A stretch of DNA of 64,000 bases from Flavobacterium sp. JAS (lineage in GTDB: Bacteria; Bacteroidota; Bacteroidia; Flavobacteriales; Flavobacteriaceae): the NCBI RefSeq assembly GCF_020991455.1, contig NZ_JAJMOX010000008.1, positions 124,001 to 188,000 on the forward strand. The letters run 5' to 3'. Position 1 is the first letter of the stretch. Every line of letters starts with the position of its first letter. Shown one piece after another: positions 19,887 through 28,459 of the stretch. The translations under genes were made by a program, and so were the position numbers. The notes beneath the pieces are model-generated. The model was not told the origin of the DNA, ran no database searches, and saw only the letters and a program-made list of their open reading frames with translations.

Positions 19887-19960
19887 TTGTGTACTATTTA
19901 TTTTGCAAAGGTAGTCATATCAACTCAATACAGAAAATAAAACATTTTTTAAAGTTTTCG

Positions 19961-19990
19961 TTGGATTTCTCAAAAAACGGCGTATCTTTG
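19961..19990 (+). promoter_or_regulatory. Promoter of the initiator tRNA
   Basis: TTG at 19961-19963 and TATCTTTG at 19983-19990, 19 bases apart, match the Bacteroidota sigma-A pattern (TTTG/TTG and TAnnTTTG). The tRNA begins 13 bases downstream. Confidence 0.8.
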
Positions 19991-20002
19991 CACCCGAAAC
20001 AT

Positions 20003-20075
20003 CGCGGGATAGAGCAGTAGGCAGCTCGTCGGGCTCATAACCCGAAGGTCACAGGTTCGAGTCCTGTTCCCGCTA
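20003..20075 (+). tRNA. Initiator tRNA-Met (CAT)
   Basis: This is a cloverleaf of 73 bases with anticodon CAT at 20036-20038 and a T-arm ACAGG-TTCGAGT-CCTGT (20051-20067). Two initiator hallmarks are visible: three G-C pairs at the base of the anticodon loop (GGG/CCC) and an unpaired first position (C1 opposite T72). CCA is not encoded. A large serine recombinase ends inside this gene on the other strand, so the 3' half is the integration site of the downstream island. Confidence 0.95.
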
Positions 20076-21684
20076 CAGAGAATAACCCATCAAAATTTTG
20101 ATGGGTTTTTTGTTTTTTATTACCTCTCTCAACACCTGTAAACGTTGAGACTAAGCCAAAAATAGAGTTTACTCTTCCAGTTAGATATTCCCTGTTTTCA
20201 GCCCTAATTGACAATCCTTCTGGAAATACTAAATTCTGGATTCTTATTTTACTGTCAATATCTCCTTCTCTCCAGTATTTATTGATATTTGTAACCTTTT
20301 CGACCACTTTATCAATATGTCTGCTGTGGTTAGATATTATTTTTTTATTTGAGGCAATCTGAAGATCGACATCCTTTAATTCCGTATCAAACTGAAGTGA
20401 GTATCTATTGTATTTTTCATCCCCAAAATTCGGATTGTCAAAATAGCGTTTATCCAAATTTTCAATTTTTGCTTCTAAATCTTTTTTCGTAGCAAGCAGA
20501 CCCTTCATCTCTTCCCTGCCTTCATTTTCCACAATCTCAAAAAGTTTATTCAGCTGAAATTTAAAAGGTTCTACAAATTGAGAGCTTAAGGTATATCTTG
20601 ATAGCAGTTTTTCAAAGGAATCATTCAATCCTTCCGTTTTTGAATGCGATGTTGTCAATGCGTTAAAACTGGCATTTCTGCATTTCTGGCATTTATAGTA
20701 ATGAGTATTCTTTTTTCTTACCACATAACTTGTGAGAAGGCTTCCGCATTCGCATCTTAAAAACCCTGTCAGAGGTCTAAACTCATTGATCTTGCTTTTG
20801 GAGTATTCTTTAACTGGCACTTTACTTTCGGTGAGCATTGCGTCAACTTTCAGAAAATCTTCCTCACTCACTAAACCTGTCCAGTTTCCTTTCACTGGCT
20901 CATCAAGCAGTGCATTAACAGATATTCCGCAGTAAAATGGATTTCTCCACATAGAGCCGAGTGATTGTTTTGTAATATTTAAATTAAGCTTTTCTAGTTT
21001 CTCTCTGATTACAAAATCCCTCTCTCCTGCGAGCTTCCATTTCCAAGCCTTTTTTAAAATCTCTCCCTCCAAATTTATCGTAATGGACTGCTTCTCCTGC
21101 ATTAAGGAATAATCTCCAACCTTTTTCCCTCTCATTGTATAACCTCTGGGAGCTTTGCCAAGCCAGTTCCCTGCTCTGAGCAGTGCTTTCATTCCTGGAA
21201 TTGTTTTTTCGAGCTTGTCCATATTTTCTCGTCTGGCGTCTAGAAGCTTACTGTAAATATCAAGTTTACTGTATTCATCATTAGTGCACAGTCCTGAAGA
21301 AGTTTCAATTAAATGCACGCCTAGTTTATCCACCAGTTCATGAACAATACTAATAGCGTTGCCACCAGTTCTGGAAAACCTGCTGATAAATTTGATAGCG
21401 ATTGCAAAGGGTTTCTGCTTTGCGCTTTTAACCTCTTCTAATAATCTTGTAAACTCTTTTCTGGTAAAATCCCCCGAAGCACTTTCATAAGTACCTCCAA
21501 GAATATTTTTGAGTGTATATCCATTTTTAGAAGCAAATTGTATTATTTCTACGCGCTGTTCTTCAAGGCTGTTGTTTACCAGCTGTAATTTGGAACTTAC
21601 TCTAGTATAACCCCAGATTTCTTTTACCTCAGCTCTTTGGGCTAATTTCTCTTTTTGGAATTTTTTAAAACTTTCAATTCCCAT
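20035..21684 (-). CDS. Large serine recombinase (site-specific integrase)
   Basis: The 549-residue protein has a resolvase-type catalytic domain with WGYTRVSS (nucleophile Ser30) and the arginine-rich FISRFSRTGG. These are followed by the Recombinase domain (PRGYTMRGKKV, SLGSMWRNPFYCGI), a zinc ribbon (CECGSLLTSYV, CQKC) and a coiled coil (~395-460). The last ~13 codons (AGTGLEPVTFGL) and the TGA stop are read from the antisense of the initiator tRNA; the stop overlaps the anticodon. This shows that integration at the tRNA supplies the recombinase C-terminus. It should drive insertion and excision of the 20-42.4 kb island. Confidence 0.93.
   Translation of the reverse strand: MGIESFKKFQKEKLAQRAEVKEIWGYTRVSSKLQLVNNSLEEQRVEIIQFASKNGYTLKNILGGTYESASGDFTRKEFTRLLEEVKSAKQKPFAIAIKFISRFSRTGGNAISIVHELVDKLGVHLIETSSGLCTNDEYSKLDIYSKLLDARRENMDKLEKTIPGMKALLRAGNWLGKAPRGYTMRGKKVGDYSLMQEKQSITINLEGEILKKAWKWKLAGERDFVIREKLEKLNLNITKQSLGSMWRNPFYCGISVNALLDEPVKGNWTGLVSEEDFLKVDAMLTESKVPVKEYSKSKINEFRPLTGFLRCECGSLLTSYVVRKKNTHYYKCQKCRNASFNALTTSHSKTEGLNDSFEKLLSRYTLSSQFVEPFKFQLNKLFEIVENEGREEMKGLLATKKDLEAKIENLDKRYFDNPNFGDEKYNRYSLQFDTELKDVDLQIASNKKIISNHSRHIDKVVEKVTNINKYWREGDIDSKIRIQNLVFPEGLSIRAENREYLTGRVNSIFGLVSTFTGVERGNKKQKTHQNFDGLFSVAGTGLEPVTFGL
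20067..20077. other. Candidate attachment core (tRNA side)
   Basis: TTCCCGCTACA at the 3' end of the initiator tRNA is repeated exactly at 42412-42422, the likely far end of the island, and nearly so at 45239-45248 and 46743-46752. Confidence 0.5.
20084..20113 (+). terminator. Terminator of the initiator tRNA
   Basis: AACCCATCAAAA and TTTTGATGGGTT form a perfect 12-bp inverted repeat followed by T residues. On the other strand the same bases encode codons near the end of the recombinase (T-H-Q-N-F-D-G), so this terminator came in with the island. Confidence 0.75.
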
Positions 21685-21688
21685 AATT

Positions 21689-21976
21689 TTACGTTTTAAA
21701 ATTATAAACTATCATCGCTAATTGAAATAAGCTTTCAATTATTTCATTTCCATCTGATTCTGAAATTTCTTCAAAACCTCTACATCTTCTTAATTCTTCA
21801 ATTGTTAATTTCCCCTCATTCGTTTTGAGCTTTTTTTCTGCATCACAAACAATCCTTTCTCTTTCATCAAACCTAACCCCCTGTTTTTCAATTTGTAAAT
21901 TTACAAAAGTTTTTCCTCGGGTGATTCTTCTCTTCTCATCCGTTGCTTCGTTTTTCATTATAAAATTCCTCTTCAT
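21689..21976 (-). CDS. Hypothetical protein upstream of the recombinase
   Basis: This is a 95-residue, very charged, mostly helical protein (KRRITRGKTFVNLQIEKQGV, LTIEELRRCRGFEEISE). It ends 4 bases before the recombinase start and is surely co-transcribed. Position and size suggest a recombination directionality factor or other partner, but I recognise no family. A bidirectional hairpin lies just upstream (21978-22005). Confidence 0.6.
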   Translation of the reverse strand: MKRNFIMKNEATDEKRRITRGKTFVNLQIEKQGVRFDERERIVCDAEKKLKTNEGKLTIEELRRCRGFEEISESDGNEIIESLFQLAMIVYNFKT

Positions 21977-21977
21977 T

Positions 21978-22005
21978 AAAAAAAGACCATCACTGGTCTT
22001 TTTTG
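21978..22005. terminator. Bidirectional terminator hairpin
   Basis: AAAAAAGACCA-tcac-TGGTCTTTTTT has symmetrical A/T tails and separates the recombinase operon from the 22.2-24.8 kb operon. Confidence 0.7.
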
Positions 22006-22221
22006 TTCAACTTTCATCCACTGCTATAAAATTAAATAATTCACATGTAAATATCCAGTTCAAAATTTGAACTGGATAATGTAAAGATATGAGTTAATCT
22101 TCTGGATTTGATAAGTAAAATATACCTGTGAAAGCCCTAGAGCGTTCTTTTAAATTTATACAAAGATAAAACTCTCTCGTCTTATTGTCATGGACATAAT
22201 ATGTACATGAAACGTTTTTTG

Positions 22222-22578
22222 CTATTTAGAATCAACTAGAGTTCCATCTTTCCGACAGTGGTATAAATCACTAATTTCGTTTATAAGTTCAAATTCATCA
22301 ATCGGGAATAACTGAAGTGCAACTCCCAGTATTAGCCCGACATCAATATCCTGGTTTTGAATTGTTGGAGGAACTTCTGCGCTGTCCCTGTCTAAAGCGA
22401 TTATGCAGAGCTTCATCAGATTTCTTATAATGGAAACAAGTTCATAATAATCGTATATCCTGATCTCTGCGTTATACATTCCTCTTTTATCCTCGGCTGG
22501 TTTCAGAGTATTAAGCAGTCTTTCGCTTAACACTCCGATTTTTTCCAATTTTCTAATTTCATCTGTCTCCATGCCCAT
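22222..22578 (-). CDS. Hypothetical protein
   Basis: This 118-residue, helical, acidic protein (KIGVLSERLLNTLKPAEDKR, YDYYELVSIIRNLMKLCIIA) has no signal peptide. It is last in a three-gene minus-strand set (24823 to 22222) with small gaps. No family recognised. Confidence 0.6.
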   Translation of the reverse strand: MGMETDEIRKLEKIGVLSERLLNTLKPAEDKRGMYNAEIRIYDYYELVSIIRNLMKLCIIALDRDSAEVPPTIQNQDIDVGLILGVALQLFPIDEFELINEISDLYHCRKDGTLVDSK

Positions 22579-22602
22579 TATTCTTAAATTAATTTTGCCA
22601 AA

Positions 22603-24219
22603 TCAGTCCTGCTCATAAATTTTTAAAAGCCCGCCTTCAATTACCAGTTTATGAAGTTCGTTGCTAAGCTTTTTGACAATCATTTCCATCTGAGAAACCT
22701 TTTCCGCGTCAAGCCTTGTTAATCCATGCGAAACAGTTCTATTTGCATCCAGATAAGGAAATATTTCTGTCCAGAACGTCTCAAGTAAATAATTGTACTT
22801 TTTAATATCATTATCCGCGTAAATGCATAAATTCCACAATGTCTTGCTTGACAAATAATTGGGCATATAATAGGTTTTTACGAAAATATAGGTTCTGCAG
22901 AATGAAAGAAAAAACTGTGCGAATAAACAACCCAGCCCACAGTAGTTTTCCTCATTGTTGTGGGCTGTTGCAGAAAACTGCTCCGCACATTTTTCTGCCG
23001 ATTTATAAAAAATGTGAAGGTCACCGTAATAAGGTTTGTGCGGTTCTTCCCAGTGAAATTCTGGATGATACTCATTTGATGAATAAATCAGATAATTTTC
23101 TTTTATGATTTTCTCAAAAAAACTCTGATACTCATAGAGGTTATTCTGTATCCAATAACGACTGTGACTGATCAGAACCAAATTACATTTCCCGTCTGTC
23201 TTGCTTTTCAAACAGTCGGTAATTACTTTTAATTTTTCATTGCCTGCATTTTCGGCAATAAGCAACAGATAATAAATCATTTTATCATTGCTGGTTGTCT
23301 CATGAAACAAATAAATCTGTTCTGGTTCTGCCCTTTGCAAAATTATTTGAACAGCTGTATCAAGCACTGAAATTGTAGGCTTATTATCAGTCAGGCACAA
23401 AACTTCTTTTTTTTCTGTATATTCTTTTTTTATTAGTTTCTTCAGTTCACTCAACCTGTCTCCAATAAGATCACAGAGATTTTCTTCAGCTTCACCGACA
23501 GCCTTAAACATTTCATTACGATACAATGCCTCATCATCGCTGGAAGCTTCTTTCGCCTGTTCGAACAGATCGGTAAGAAAATATCTTCCTTTGGAGCTTT
23601 TTACAAAGTATCTTTGAATAACAGGAATGTATGGCGAGAGACTGGCTATTCTCTCATTTATACTTACAGAGACAGATTTACTTCCTAAGTACAGTTCCTC
23701 CAAGTATTGGAGATCATATTCAATGAGCCTTGAATAAGAAGTAAAAACAGCGTTTGAAGCAGTTTCTAAAATGAGATTTTTGATCTGCCATTTATGAAGC
23801 TCATGATCGTGATAAAAATTATTTTCGTAAGCCTTAAATCTTTTCTTGTATTTTTTCCATTCCCATTGTGTGAAAATTGAGTTTTCAAATTCTTTATTCT
23901 CGTAGATTACAGCAGACTGGCGACAATAAAATCCAATAAAGGGATCGCCTAAAGAGCAATAATGATGAAGCTTTGAAGAAAAGATAAAATATACGGTGAT
24001 CTGAAAGTTTTCTTTAACTTTTCTAACCCATTTACTCTGCTGGAGTTTCTGCACATCCATACTGCTCTCCAGATTCACAATAAGGCTTGAGAAAGCAGAC
24101 GAACTTTTTCTGGTAAAAAACAGCTGGATAATATTATACTTATTTACCAGCTCTCTGAGAATATTCTCCAAATACTCATTTTCGAGTTCTGGAAATGTAA
24201 TTTTTTCGAGAGTTTTCAT
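22603..24219 (-). CDS. Large hypothetical protein, possible nucleotidyltransferase/HEPN-like domains
   Basis: I place the start at MKTLEKITF (24219), giving 538 residues; the longer frame from 24339 would overlap the upstream gene by 86 bases. The N-terminal third (NIIQLFFTRKSSSAFSSLIV, then ENFQITVYFIF) recalls a degenerate nucleotidyltransferase beta sheet. A similar pattern returns near residue 330 (EQIYLFHETT, CNLVLISHSRYW), followed by a helical segment (GCLFAQFFLSFCRTYIFVKT) that resembles a HEPN domain. These readings are tentative. Related genes occur in Bacteroidota mobile islands as I recall. It forms an operon with its neighbours. Confidence 0.55.
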   Translation of the reverse strand: MKTLEKITFPELENEYLENILRELVNKYNIIQLFFTRKSSSAFSSLIVNLESSMDVQKLQQSKWVRKVKENFQITVYFIFSSKLHHYCSLGDPFIGFYCRQSAVIYENKEFENSIFTQWEWKKYKKRFKAYENNFYHDHELHKWQIKNLILETASNAVFTSYSRLIEYDLQYLEELYLGSKSVSVSINERIASLSPYIPVIQRYFVKSSKGRYFLTDLFEQAKEASSDDEALYRNEMFKAVGEAEENLCDLIGDRLSELKKLIKKEYTEKKEVLCLTDNKPTISVLDTAVQIILQRAEPEQIYLFHETTSNDKMIYYLLLIAENAGNEKLKVITDCLKSKTDGKCNLVLISHSRYWIQNNLYEYQSFFEKIIKENYLIYSSNEYHPEFHWEEPHKPYYGDLHIFYKSAEKCAEQFSATAHNNEENYCGLGCLFAQFFLSFCRTYIFVKTYYMPNYLSSKTLWNLCIYADNDIKKYNYLLETFWTEIFPYLDANRTVSHGLTRLDAEKVSQMEMIVKKLSNELHKLVIEGGLLKIYEQD

Positions 24220-24253
24220 AGTGTGTTTTTTTGAAGTTTTTACAAAAGTTATT

Positions 24254-24823
24254 TTATTCGACAGGGGACAAAATATCCCCAGACAGCTTCTCTTTTTTAA
24301 TTTTTTCAATGCCACTTTCCATGATAAGCTGTCCTGCATCTAGCATTTTGATTAAATGAACATAAGGAGTTATAATATCATAATCCGATTCTCCTGCGTG
24401 CGGAGATAATGAAAGCTGCACGATTTCGCAGAGAAAGAATTCAAACTGCTCTAATGACTTCTCTTCGAATGCCTTTTGAAACACCTTCAAAGGATTTTTA
24501 TACTCTTCTTTATTTAGTGAAGCCAGATGAAGTATTGAACTGTAGTCGCCAGAACCCTTCACCTGCCATTTCCTGCTTTTTCTTTTAAGACAATTGCAAG
24601 CTTTTACAAATGAGCTTAAAGCAGTATAAATCACAAAAACATGGCAAGGGTTATCCTGCTGATAAATCTTCCTTCTGTAGCTGTGGATTGCTATATCGCT
24701 TAAAATCTGTTTATACTCATCAAGATGGGAGAAATCATAAAAAACATGCAGAGCATCATATGGATTTCCTGCCTCATAAGCTGACCAAAAATTAGTTCCA
24801 AAGGATATTTTATTCTTTTTCAT
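24254..24823 (-). CDS. Hypothetical protein of the island operon
   Basis: This 189-residue protein starts MKKNKISFGTNFWSAYEAG. It is helical and cysteine-containing, with no signal peptide. It is the first gene of the 24823-22222 set, 35 bases before the next start. It is divergent from the XRE regulator, which probably controls it. No family recognised. Confidence 0.6.
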   Translation of the reverse strand: MKKNKISFGTNFWSAYEAGNPYDALHVFYDFSHLDEYKQILSDIAIHSYRRKIYQQDNPCHVFVIYTALSSFVKACNCLKRKSRKWQVKGSGDYSSILHLASLNKEEYKNPLKVFQKAFEEKSLEQFEFFLCEIVQLSLSPHAGESDYDIITPYVHLIKMLDAGQLIMESGIEKIKKEKLSGDILSPVE

Positions 24824-25002
24824 AGCGGAAATATTTAGAATTCAAAGCGAAGTTCCTGCCTTTCAAAAGGATAAACTATTCCAGAAATGGATATAATATC
24901 TGACAAAAGGGATATTTTACAGGATATTTTTTTATCTTTGAAATTCAGATTTTTTAATCCGCATGGCTTTATCTTTGAGCCTTCAGAAAATTGATAATCA
25001 TT

Positions 25003-25407
25003 ATGGAACAGAAAATACATCAGGGAAGAAACGTAAAACGCTTCAGAGAAATGCTTAATATAAAACAGGAAGCATTAGCTTATGATCTGGGAGAAGACTG
25101 GAATCAGAAGAAAATTTCTATGTTAGAGCAGAAAGATGTAATTGAAGATAATTTGCTTAAACAAATATCAGCAGTATTAAAAATTCCAGTTGAAGCTTTT
25201 CAAAATTTTGATGAAGAGCAAGCAGTGAACTTAATTTCGTGTAATTTCTCTGATAATGCGATGTTCAATAACAGGATTGAAGTTTTTAATAACAATCCGA
25301 TTGAGGAGATCAAAAAACTTCACGAAGAAAAGATTGCTTTGTTTGAGCGTATGCTGAAAGAGAAAGACGAAATGATGGCAAGGCTTGAAAAATTAATCAA
25401 TAAATAA
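25003..25407 (+). CDS. XRE-type helix-turn-helix regulator
   Basis: I chose MEQKIHQGRN (25003) as the start, giving 134 residues; 25000-25003 also offers upstream Ile/Met codons. The HTH_3 fold is seen in GRNVKRFREMLNIKQEALAY and ISMLEQKDVI. The C-terminus is a coiled coil (HEEKIALFERMLKEKDEMMA). It is divergent from the three-gene operon across a 168-base spacer that contains two TATCTTTG sequences (24933-24940 and 24970-24977). It is a likely island regulator and is followed by a clear terminator. Confidence 0.85.
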   Translation: MEQKIHQGRNVKRFREMLNIKQEALAYDLGEDWNQKKISMLEQKDVIEDNLLKQISAVLKIPVEAFQNFDEEQAVNLISCNFSDNAMFNNRIEVFNNNPIEEIKKLHEEKIALFERMLKEKDEMMARLEKLINK

Positions 25408-25462
25408 TCACATAAAATTTCTAAAGCAAAAATTAGCTTTATTGAAGATATATTAATTCAAA

Positions 25463-25488
25463 TAAAAGAGACCTTCGAGTCTCTTTTT
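25463..25488 (+). terminator. Terminator of the XRE gene
   Basis: AAAGAGAC and GTCTCTTT pair around a 6-base loop, followed by T residues. Confidence 0.8.
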
Positions 25489-25490
25489 GG

Positions 25491-25597
25491 TTTGGTACTA
25501 ATTAAGCACATACTTAAAGTTTGACAAATTATCTCAAATACAAAACCAATATTCCATTAAGACAATTGCCTAAATTAATTGTAGAAGCTCTTACGCG
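25491..25597 (-). repeat. Cassette-associated repeat 1 (array end)
   Basis: This diverged copy retains ACAAATTATCTCAAATACAA, TTAAG steps and GTAGAAGCTCTTACGC. It lies 8 bases after the GNAT stop codon and is the last copy in the direction of transcription. Confidence 0.65.
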
Positions 25598-25604
25598 CTA
25601 TTTA

Positions 25605-26435
25605 TTATTCTTCCTTATATCTTACAACATATTCACCAGTGACTTTATAACCAACTTTTTGAAATGCCTTATTGGATGCAGGATTATATGCATTTGTCAT
25701 TAACAAACATTTTTGGTGGCCATTTTCAATTAAGCCTTTCGTGATATTATAAACTAAAGAAGAAGCAATACCGAGATTTCTAAAATCTGGATGTGAAATA
25801 ACATGGCCTATAACAGGAAAATCAAACTCTTCATAATTGACCTGTGCAATGCCAACCAGTTTGTTATTTACTACCCAGCAAAATAGATTTCTTTTTTGGA
25901 CCCCAGATAGCATAATATCAAAAACGTTATCAGCAGGTTTTTCTTCACCATAAAATTCATTTACGAATATGTTCCCCAATTCTACAAGTTCATGTAAATC
26001 TTCTTCATTTGCCATTTGAGCTTCTCCTGAAGCAAATTGAAACGGTTCCCAGACTTTATTACATACATAATATATCCGATGTTTTTGTTCCGAAAACTCA
26101 ACATTAAACTTTAAAAACAAAGAATCAAGTATATTCTTAGTACCAAAAAAAGTATATCTTATGAATTTATGAAACTCCAAACCTTGCGCAACTAGTGATG
26201 TAATTTCATCATTTACTTCCGAAGCGTAAATTAAACATTCGTCTTTTACAAGTAGTATAGATACAAAATGATTTTCACCAACTACATTGAAAAACCTTAT
26301 CAATTGGACTTCATTACGCAAAACTCTAATGAATGTTTTTTCAAGATTGAAATAAAGAAAGGGATTATTTTCTATGAATTCTATATTGAATTTCATATAA
26401 TCTCTAAAATCATTAAATTCTACTATTTGATACAT
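25605..26435 (-). CDS. GNAT family N-acetyltransferase (cassette gene)
   Basis: The protein has 276 residues. The C-terminal half is a GNAT domain: VVNNKLVGIAQVNYEEF, the acetyl-CoA loop HPDFRNLGIASSLV (R-x-x-G-x-A), and NPASNKAFQKVGY. The N-terminal half is a second, degenerate GNAT-like lobe. The substrate is unknown. Both ends abut copies of the array repeat (8 bases after the stop, 23 bases before the start), so the gene is a single-gene cassette without its own visible promoter. Confidence 0.85.
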   Translation of the reverse strand: MYQIVEFNDFRDYMKFNIEFIENNPFLYFNLEKTFIRVLRNEVQLIRFFNVVGENHFVSILLVKDECLIYASEVNDEITSLVAQGLEFHKFIRYTFFGTKNILDSLFLKFNVEFSEQKHRIYYVCNKVWEPFQFASGEAQMANEEDLHELVELGNIFVNEFYGEEKPADNVFDIMLSGVQKRNLFCWVVNNKLVGIAQVNYEEFDFPVIGHVISHPDFRNLGIASSLVYNITKGLIENGHQKCLLMTNAYNPASNKAFQKVGYKVTGEYVVRYKEE

Positions 26436-26457
26436 AAATGTTGTTTTAAATGGAAGA

Positions 26458-26581
26458 TAACGTTCTACCGCAATAAAATGTTTTTAGACTTATTAAGTCC
26501 ATTATTCGGATTTGACAAATCATTAAAATACAAAAACAAGTTTACAGCAAATTTACCAATCGTTGTTGTAGCTCTTATTCC
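26458..26581 (-). repeat. Cassette-associated repeat 2
   Basis: The conserved core ATTATTCGGATTTGACAAAT and the end GTTGTTGTAGCTCTTATTC match the other copies. It starts with TAACGTTCTACC. The spacing is 10 bases to the stop of the following lipoprotein gene and 23 to the GNAT start. Confidence 0.75.
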
Positions 26582-26590
26582 AAGTTCATT

Positions 26591-27184
26591 TTATCTTCTG
26601 CTTACATAGCTCCATTTATTGTTCTTCTTTTTTATAAGCAAAGCCATATTATAGCCATTTGTATATCCACTTTCATTTCCAATTAAATAATCTATTACAA
26701 CAATTCCATTTTCCATCTTTTCGTCGAAACAAACTCTTGAAAAAAGAATTTTTGAATAATCATCGTTTGGCTTGATGTCTTCGTTAAATTGTTTATATGG
26801 TTTTATAAGTTTTATTTTTGATTTATCATATTCGCGATATTCAAGTTCCTTAAATTTTTTTGAATCCATAATAGCATAAAAAATGATTGAATCAGATTTA
26901 TTAAAATCATTATTTTTAAACATCCATTTATTATCTTCTCTAATCTGGCTTAGAGGCATTAAAGCATCCGATAAATACAGTTTAAAATCAAGCGTATCAA
27001 TGCTGGCCTTAGTTGTTGGCTTTCCAAAAAAATCTTTTGGATTCAAATAATATTTGTCTAAATGATTTTTTTTAAGATAATCGTTTGTGATTTCTTCAAT
27101 CGCTTTTACTTCTTCTTTCTCATATGCTTTTTGACAACTAAAAAAAGTAACGATTATAAAAATTAAAGTTATTATTCTCATCAT
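26591..27184 (-). CDS. Hypothetical lipoprotein (cassette gene)
   Basis: The 197-residue protein has a lipoprotein signal peptide with lipobox FFSC (Cys17), then a mixed alpha/beta domain ending in a strand pattern typical of small secreted domains (NMALLIKKKNNKWSYVSRR). No family recognised. It is flanked on both sides by the array repeats. Confidence 0.7.
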   Translation of the reverse strand: MMRIITLIFIIVTFFSCQKAYEKEEVKAIEEITNDYLKKNHLDKYYLNPKDFFGKPTTKASIDTLDFKLYLSDALMPLSQIREDNKWMFKNNDFNKSDSIIFYAIMDSKKFKELEYREYDKSKIKLIKPYKQFNEDIKPNDDYSKILFSRVCFDEKMENGIVVIDYLIGNESGYTNGYNMALLIKKKNNKWSYVSRR

Positions 27185-27205
27185 CGAATTATTGAATTAT
27201 TGCTT

Positions 27206-27332
27206 AATGTTCAGGTATTACAGCGGGTTTGAGACTAAATTAAGCCCATTATTCGGATTTGCCAATTCATCCCAAATACAAAACCTACTTTGTATTAAAC
27301 CAATTGCTTAAATCCGTTGTAGTAACTCTTAT
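27206..27332 (-). repeat. Cassette-associated repeat 3
   Basis: Well-preserved copy: CAGCGGGTTTGAGACTAAAT, ATTAAGCCCATTATTCGGAT, then AATCCGTTGTAGTAACTC. The arms CGGGTTT and AAATCCG can pair with one G-T. Confidence 0.8.
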
Positions 27333-27347
27333 TTACTATTTTTTTTA

Positions 27348-28391
27348 TTATTCATCGATAGGTTTTGGCATGTCATCGTACGGATATTCATACCCATAAT
27401 ATTCTTCCCACTCTTTTTTAACTATGTCTCCATAGATTATTTGACGAACTTCATAATCTTTTGTATCCATTGTCCCAACAAATATTCGCTGATGTTCCGG
27501 TACTGCCTCGTAACTAACTTCTAATTCATTCCTTAGTTTCTTTGTTGGATTTTGTCGGTACTCTTCAAAAATTCTTGCACATTTTGATATGCTGTTTTCT
27601 CTGCCATTAAGTTCATTGAATTTGTCAGTCAACTCCTTTAATTTAAATTTTATTTCAATCCCACTTCCTGATTTTATTTTGAAAGATCCCAAATTCAAAA
27701 TTGTCACAATTTCGCCAACCTTCAATTCAGTTGTGATTATTCCTTTCTCGACAAGTTCATTTAGTTCTTCAAATTTGAAAGTTTTCTTTGAAGGTAAGTT
27801 TGTAAATTCAATATGTCCATTTTTGTATAATGATAACTCAGATAAATATATTTTGTTATCATCATTTCTGTAGAAAAAATGAAATTTCTCCCCATGGATT
27901 TTGTTTGGAAAGAAAGATTTTGGATCGTCTAAGTAGAATGGTTTCGGGTTTGGCATAAAGTGTTTTGCAACATTCGCTTTACCAACCGTTTTTGAATTAT
28001 TTCCGCTATAATGTTGAAGATTTTCAAGTGTTGGATTTAGTCTCTTTATCAGTGAATAAACATAATCATATAAGGTTTCCTCAGTATGTTGCCATTTACC
28101 TTGTTCAATCACCCAATTTCCTAAATTAAAGATTGAAATAGATTCCTCATCTGGAATTGATGTAACAACCCAACCTTTTTTCAATTTGTCTTTGAACATC
28201 TGTAAATCAACCATTTCCCAACAAGAAATAAGTCCGTCACTATATACTTGCAAGTCTGTAAAATGGTATTGCATATTGTGTATTATTCCTGGAATAGAAA
28301 ATCCTTCAAGAACTTCAGTTCTTGTAATCATTGTCAAGTCCCCTGGATCTATCTTCCTGTTAGGCTTGAAGATTTTATCAAATATTTTCAT
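27348..28391 (-). CDS. Hypothetical protein with internally duplicated domain (cassette gene)
   Basis: The protein has 347 residues and no signal peptide. Two segments look like copies of one fold: ~45-95 (VYSDGLISCWEMVDLQMFKD, GWVVTSIP, ISIFNLGNW) and ~190-240 (LYKNGHIEFTNLPSKKTFKF, GIITTELKVGE, VTILNLGSFKI). The C-terminus (RIFVGTMDTKDYEVRQIIYG) is distinct. Proteins like this occur among immunity-type or unknown genes in Bacteroidota; I do not assign a function. It lies between repeats 3 and 4. Confidence 0.7.
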   Translation of the reverse strand: MKIFDKIFKPNRKIDPGDLTMITRTEVLEGFSIPGIIHNMQYHFTDLQVYSDGLISCWEMVDLQMFKDKLKKGWVVTSIPDEESISIFNLGNWVIEQGKWQHTEETLYDYVYSLIKRLNPTLENLQHYSGNNSKTVGKANVAKHFMPNPKPFYLDDPKSFFPNKIHGEKFHFFYRNDDNKIYLSELSLYKNGHIEFTNLPSKKTFKFEELNELVEKGIITTELKVGEIVTILNLGSFKIKSGSGIEIKFKLKELTDKFNELNGRENSISKCARIFEEYRQNPTKKLRNELEVSYEAVPEHQRIFVGTMDTKDYEVRQIIYGDIVKKEWEEYYGYEYPYDDMPKPIDE

Positions 28392-28395
28392 TTGT

Positions 28396-28459
28396 TATAG
28401 GGTTTGACTTTTAAAATAACATATAACGTAACGTTGAAGTAGCTTTTAACAGTAGGTCT
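28396..28459 (-). repeat. Short, deleted form of the cassette repeat (4)
   Basis: Only the outer parts remain: GGGTTTGACTTTTAAAATAA, TAACGTAACGTTG and the end CTTTTAACAG. It fills the whole gap between two stop/start pairs. Confidence 0.4.

Noticed and set aside
24835..25020. 61-codon minus-strand frame between the unknown operon and the XRE gene
   Set aside because: It overlaps the XRE start and the promoter spacer, has no recognisable pattern, and ends without relation to the operon.
28396..28459. Independent regulatory site
   Set aside because: It keeps only the ends of the cassette repeat and is better explained as a deleted copy.
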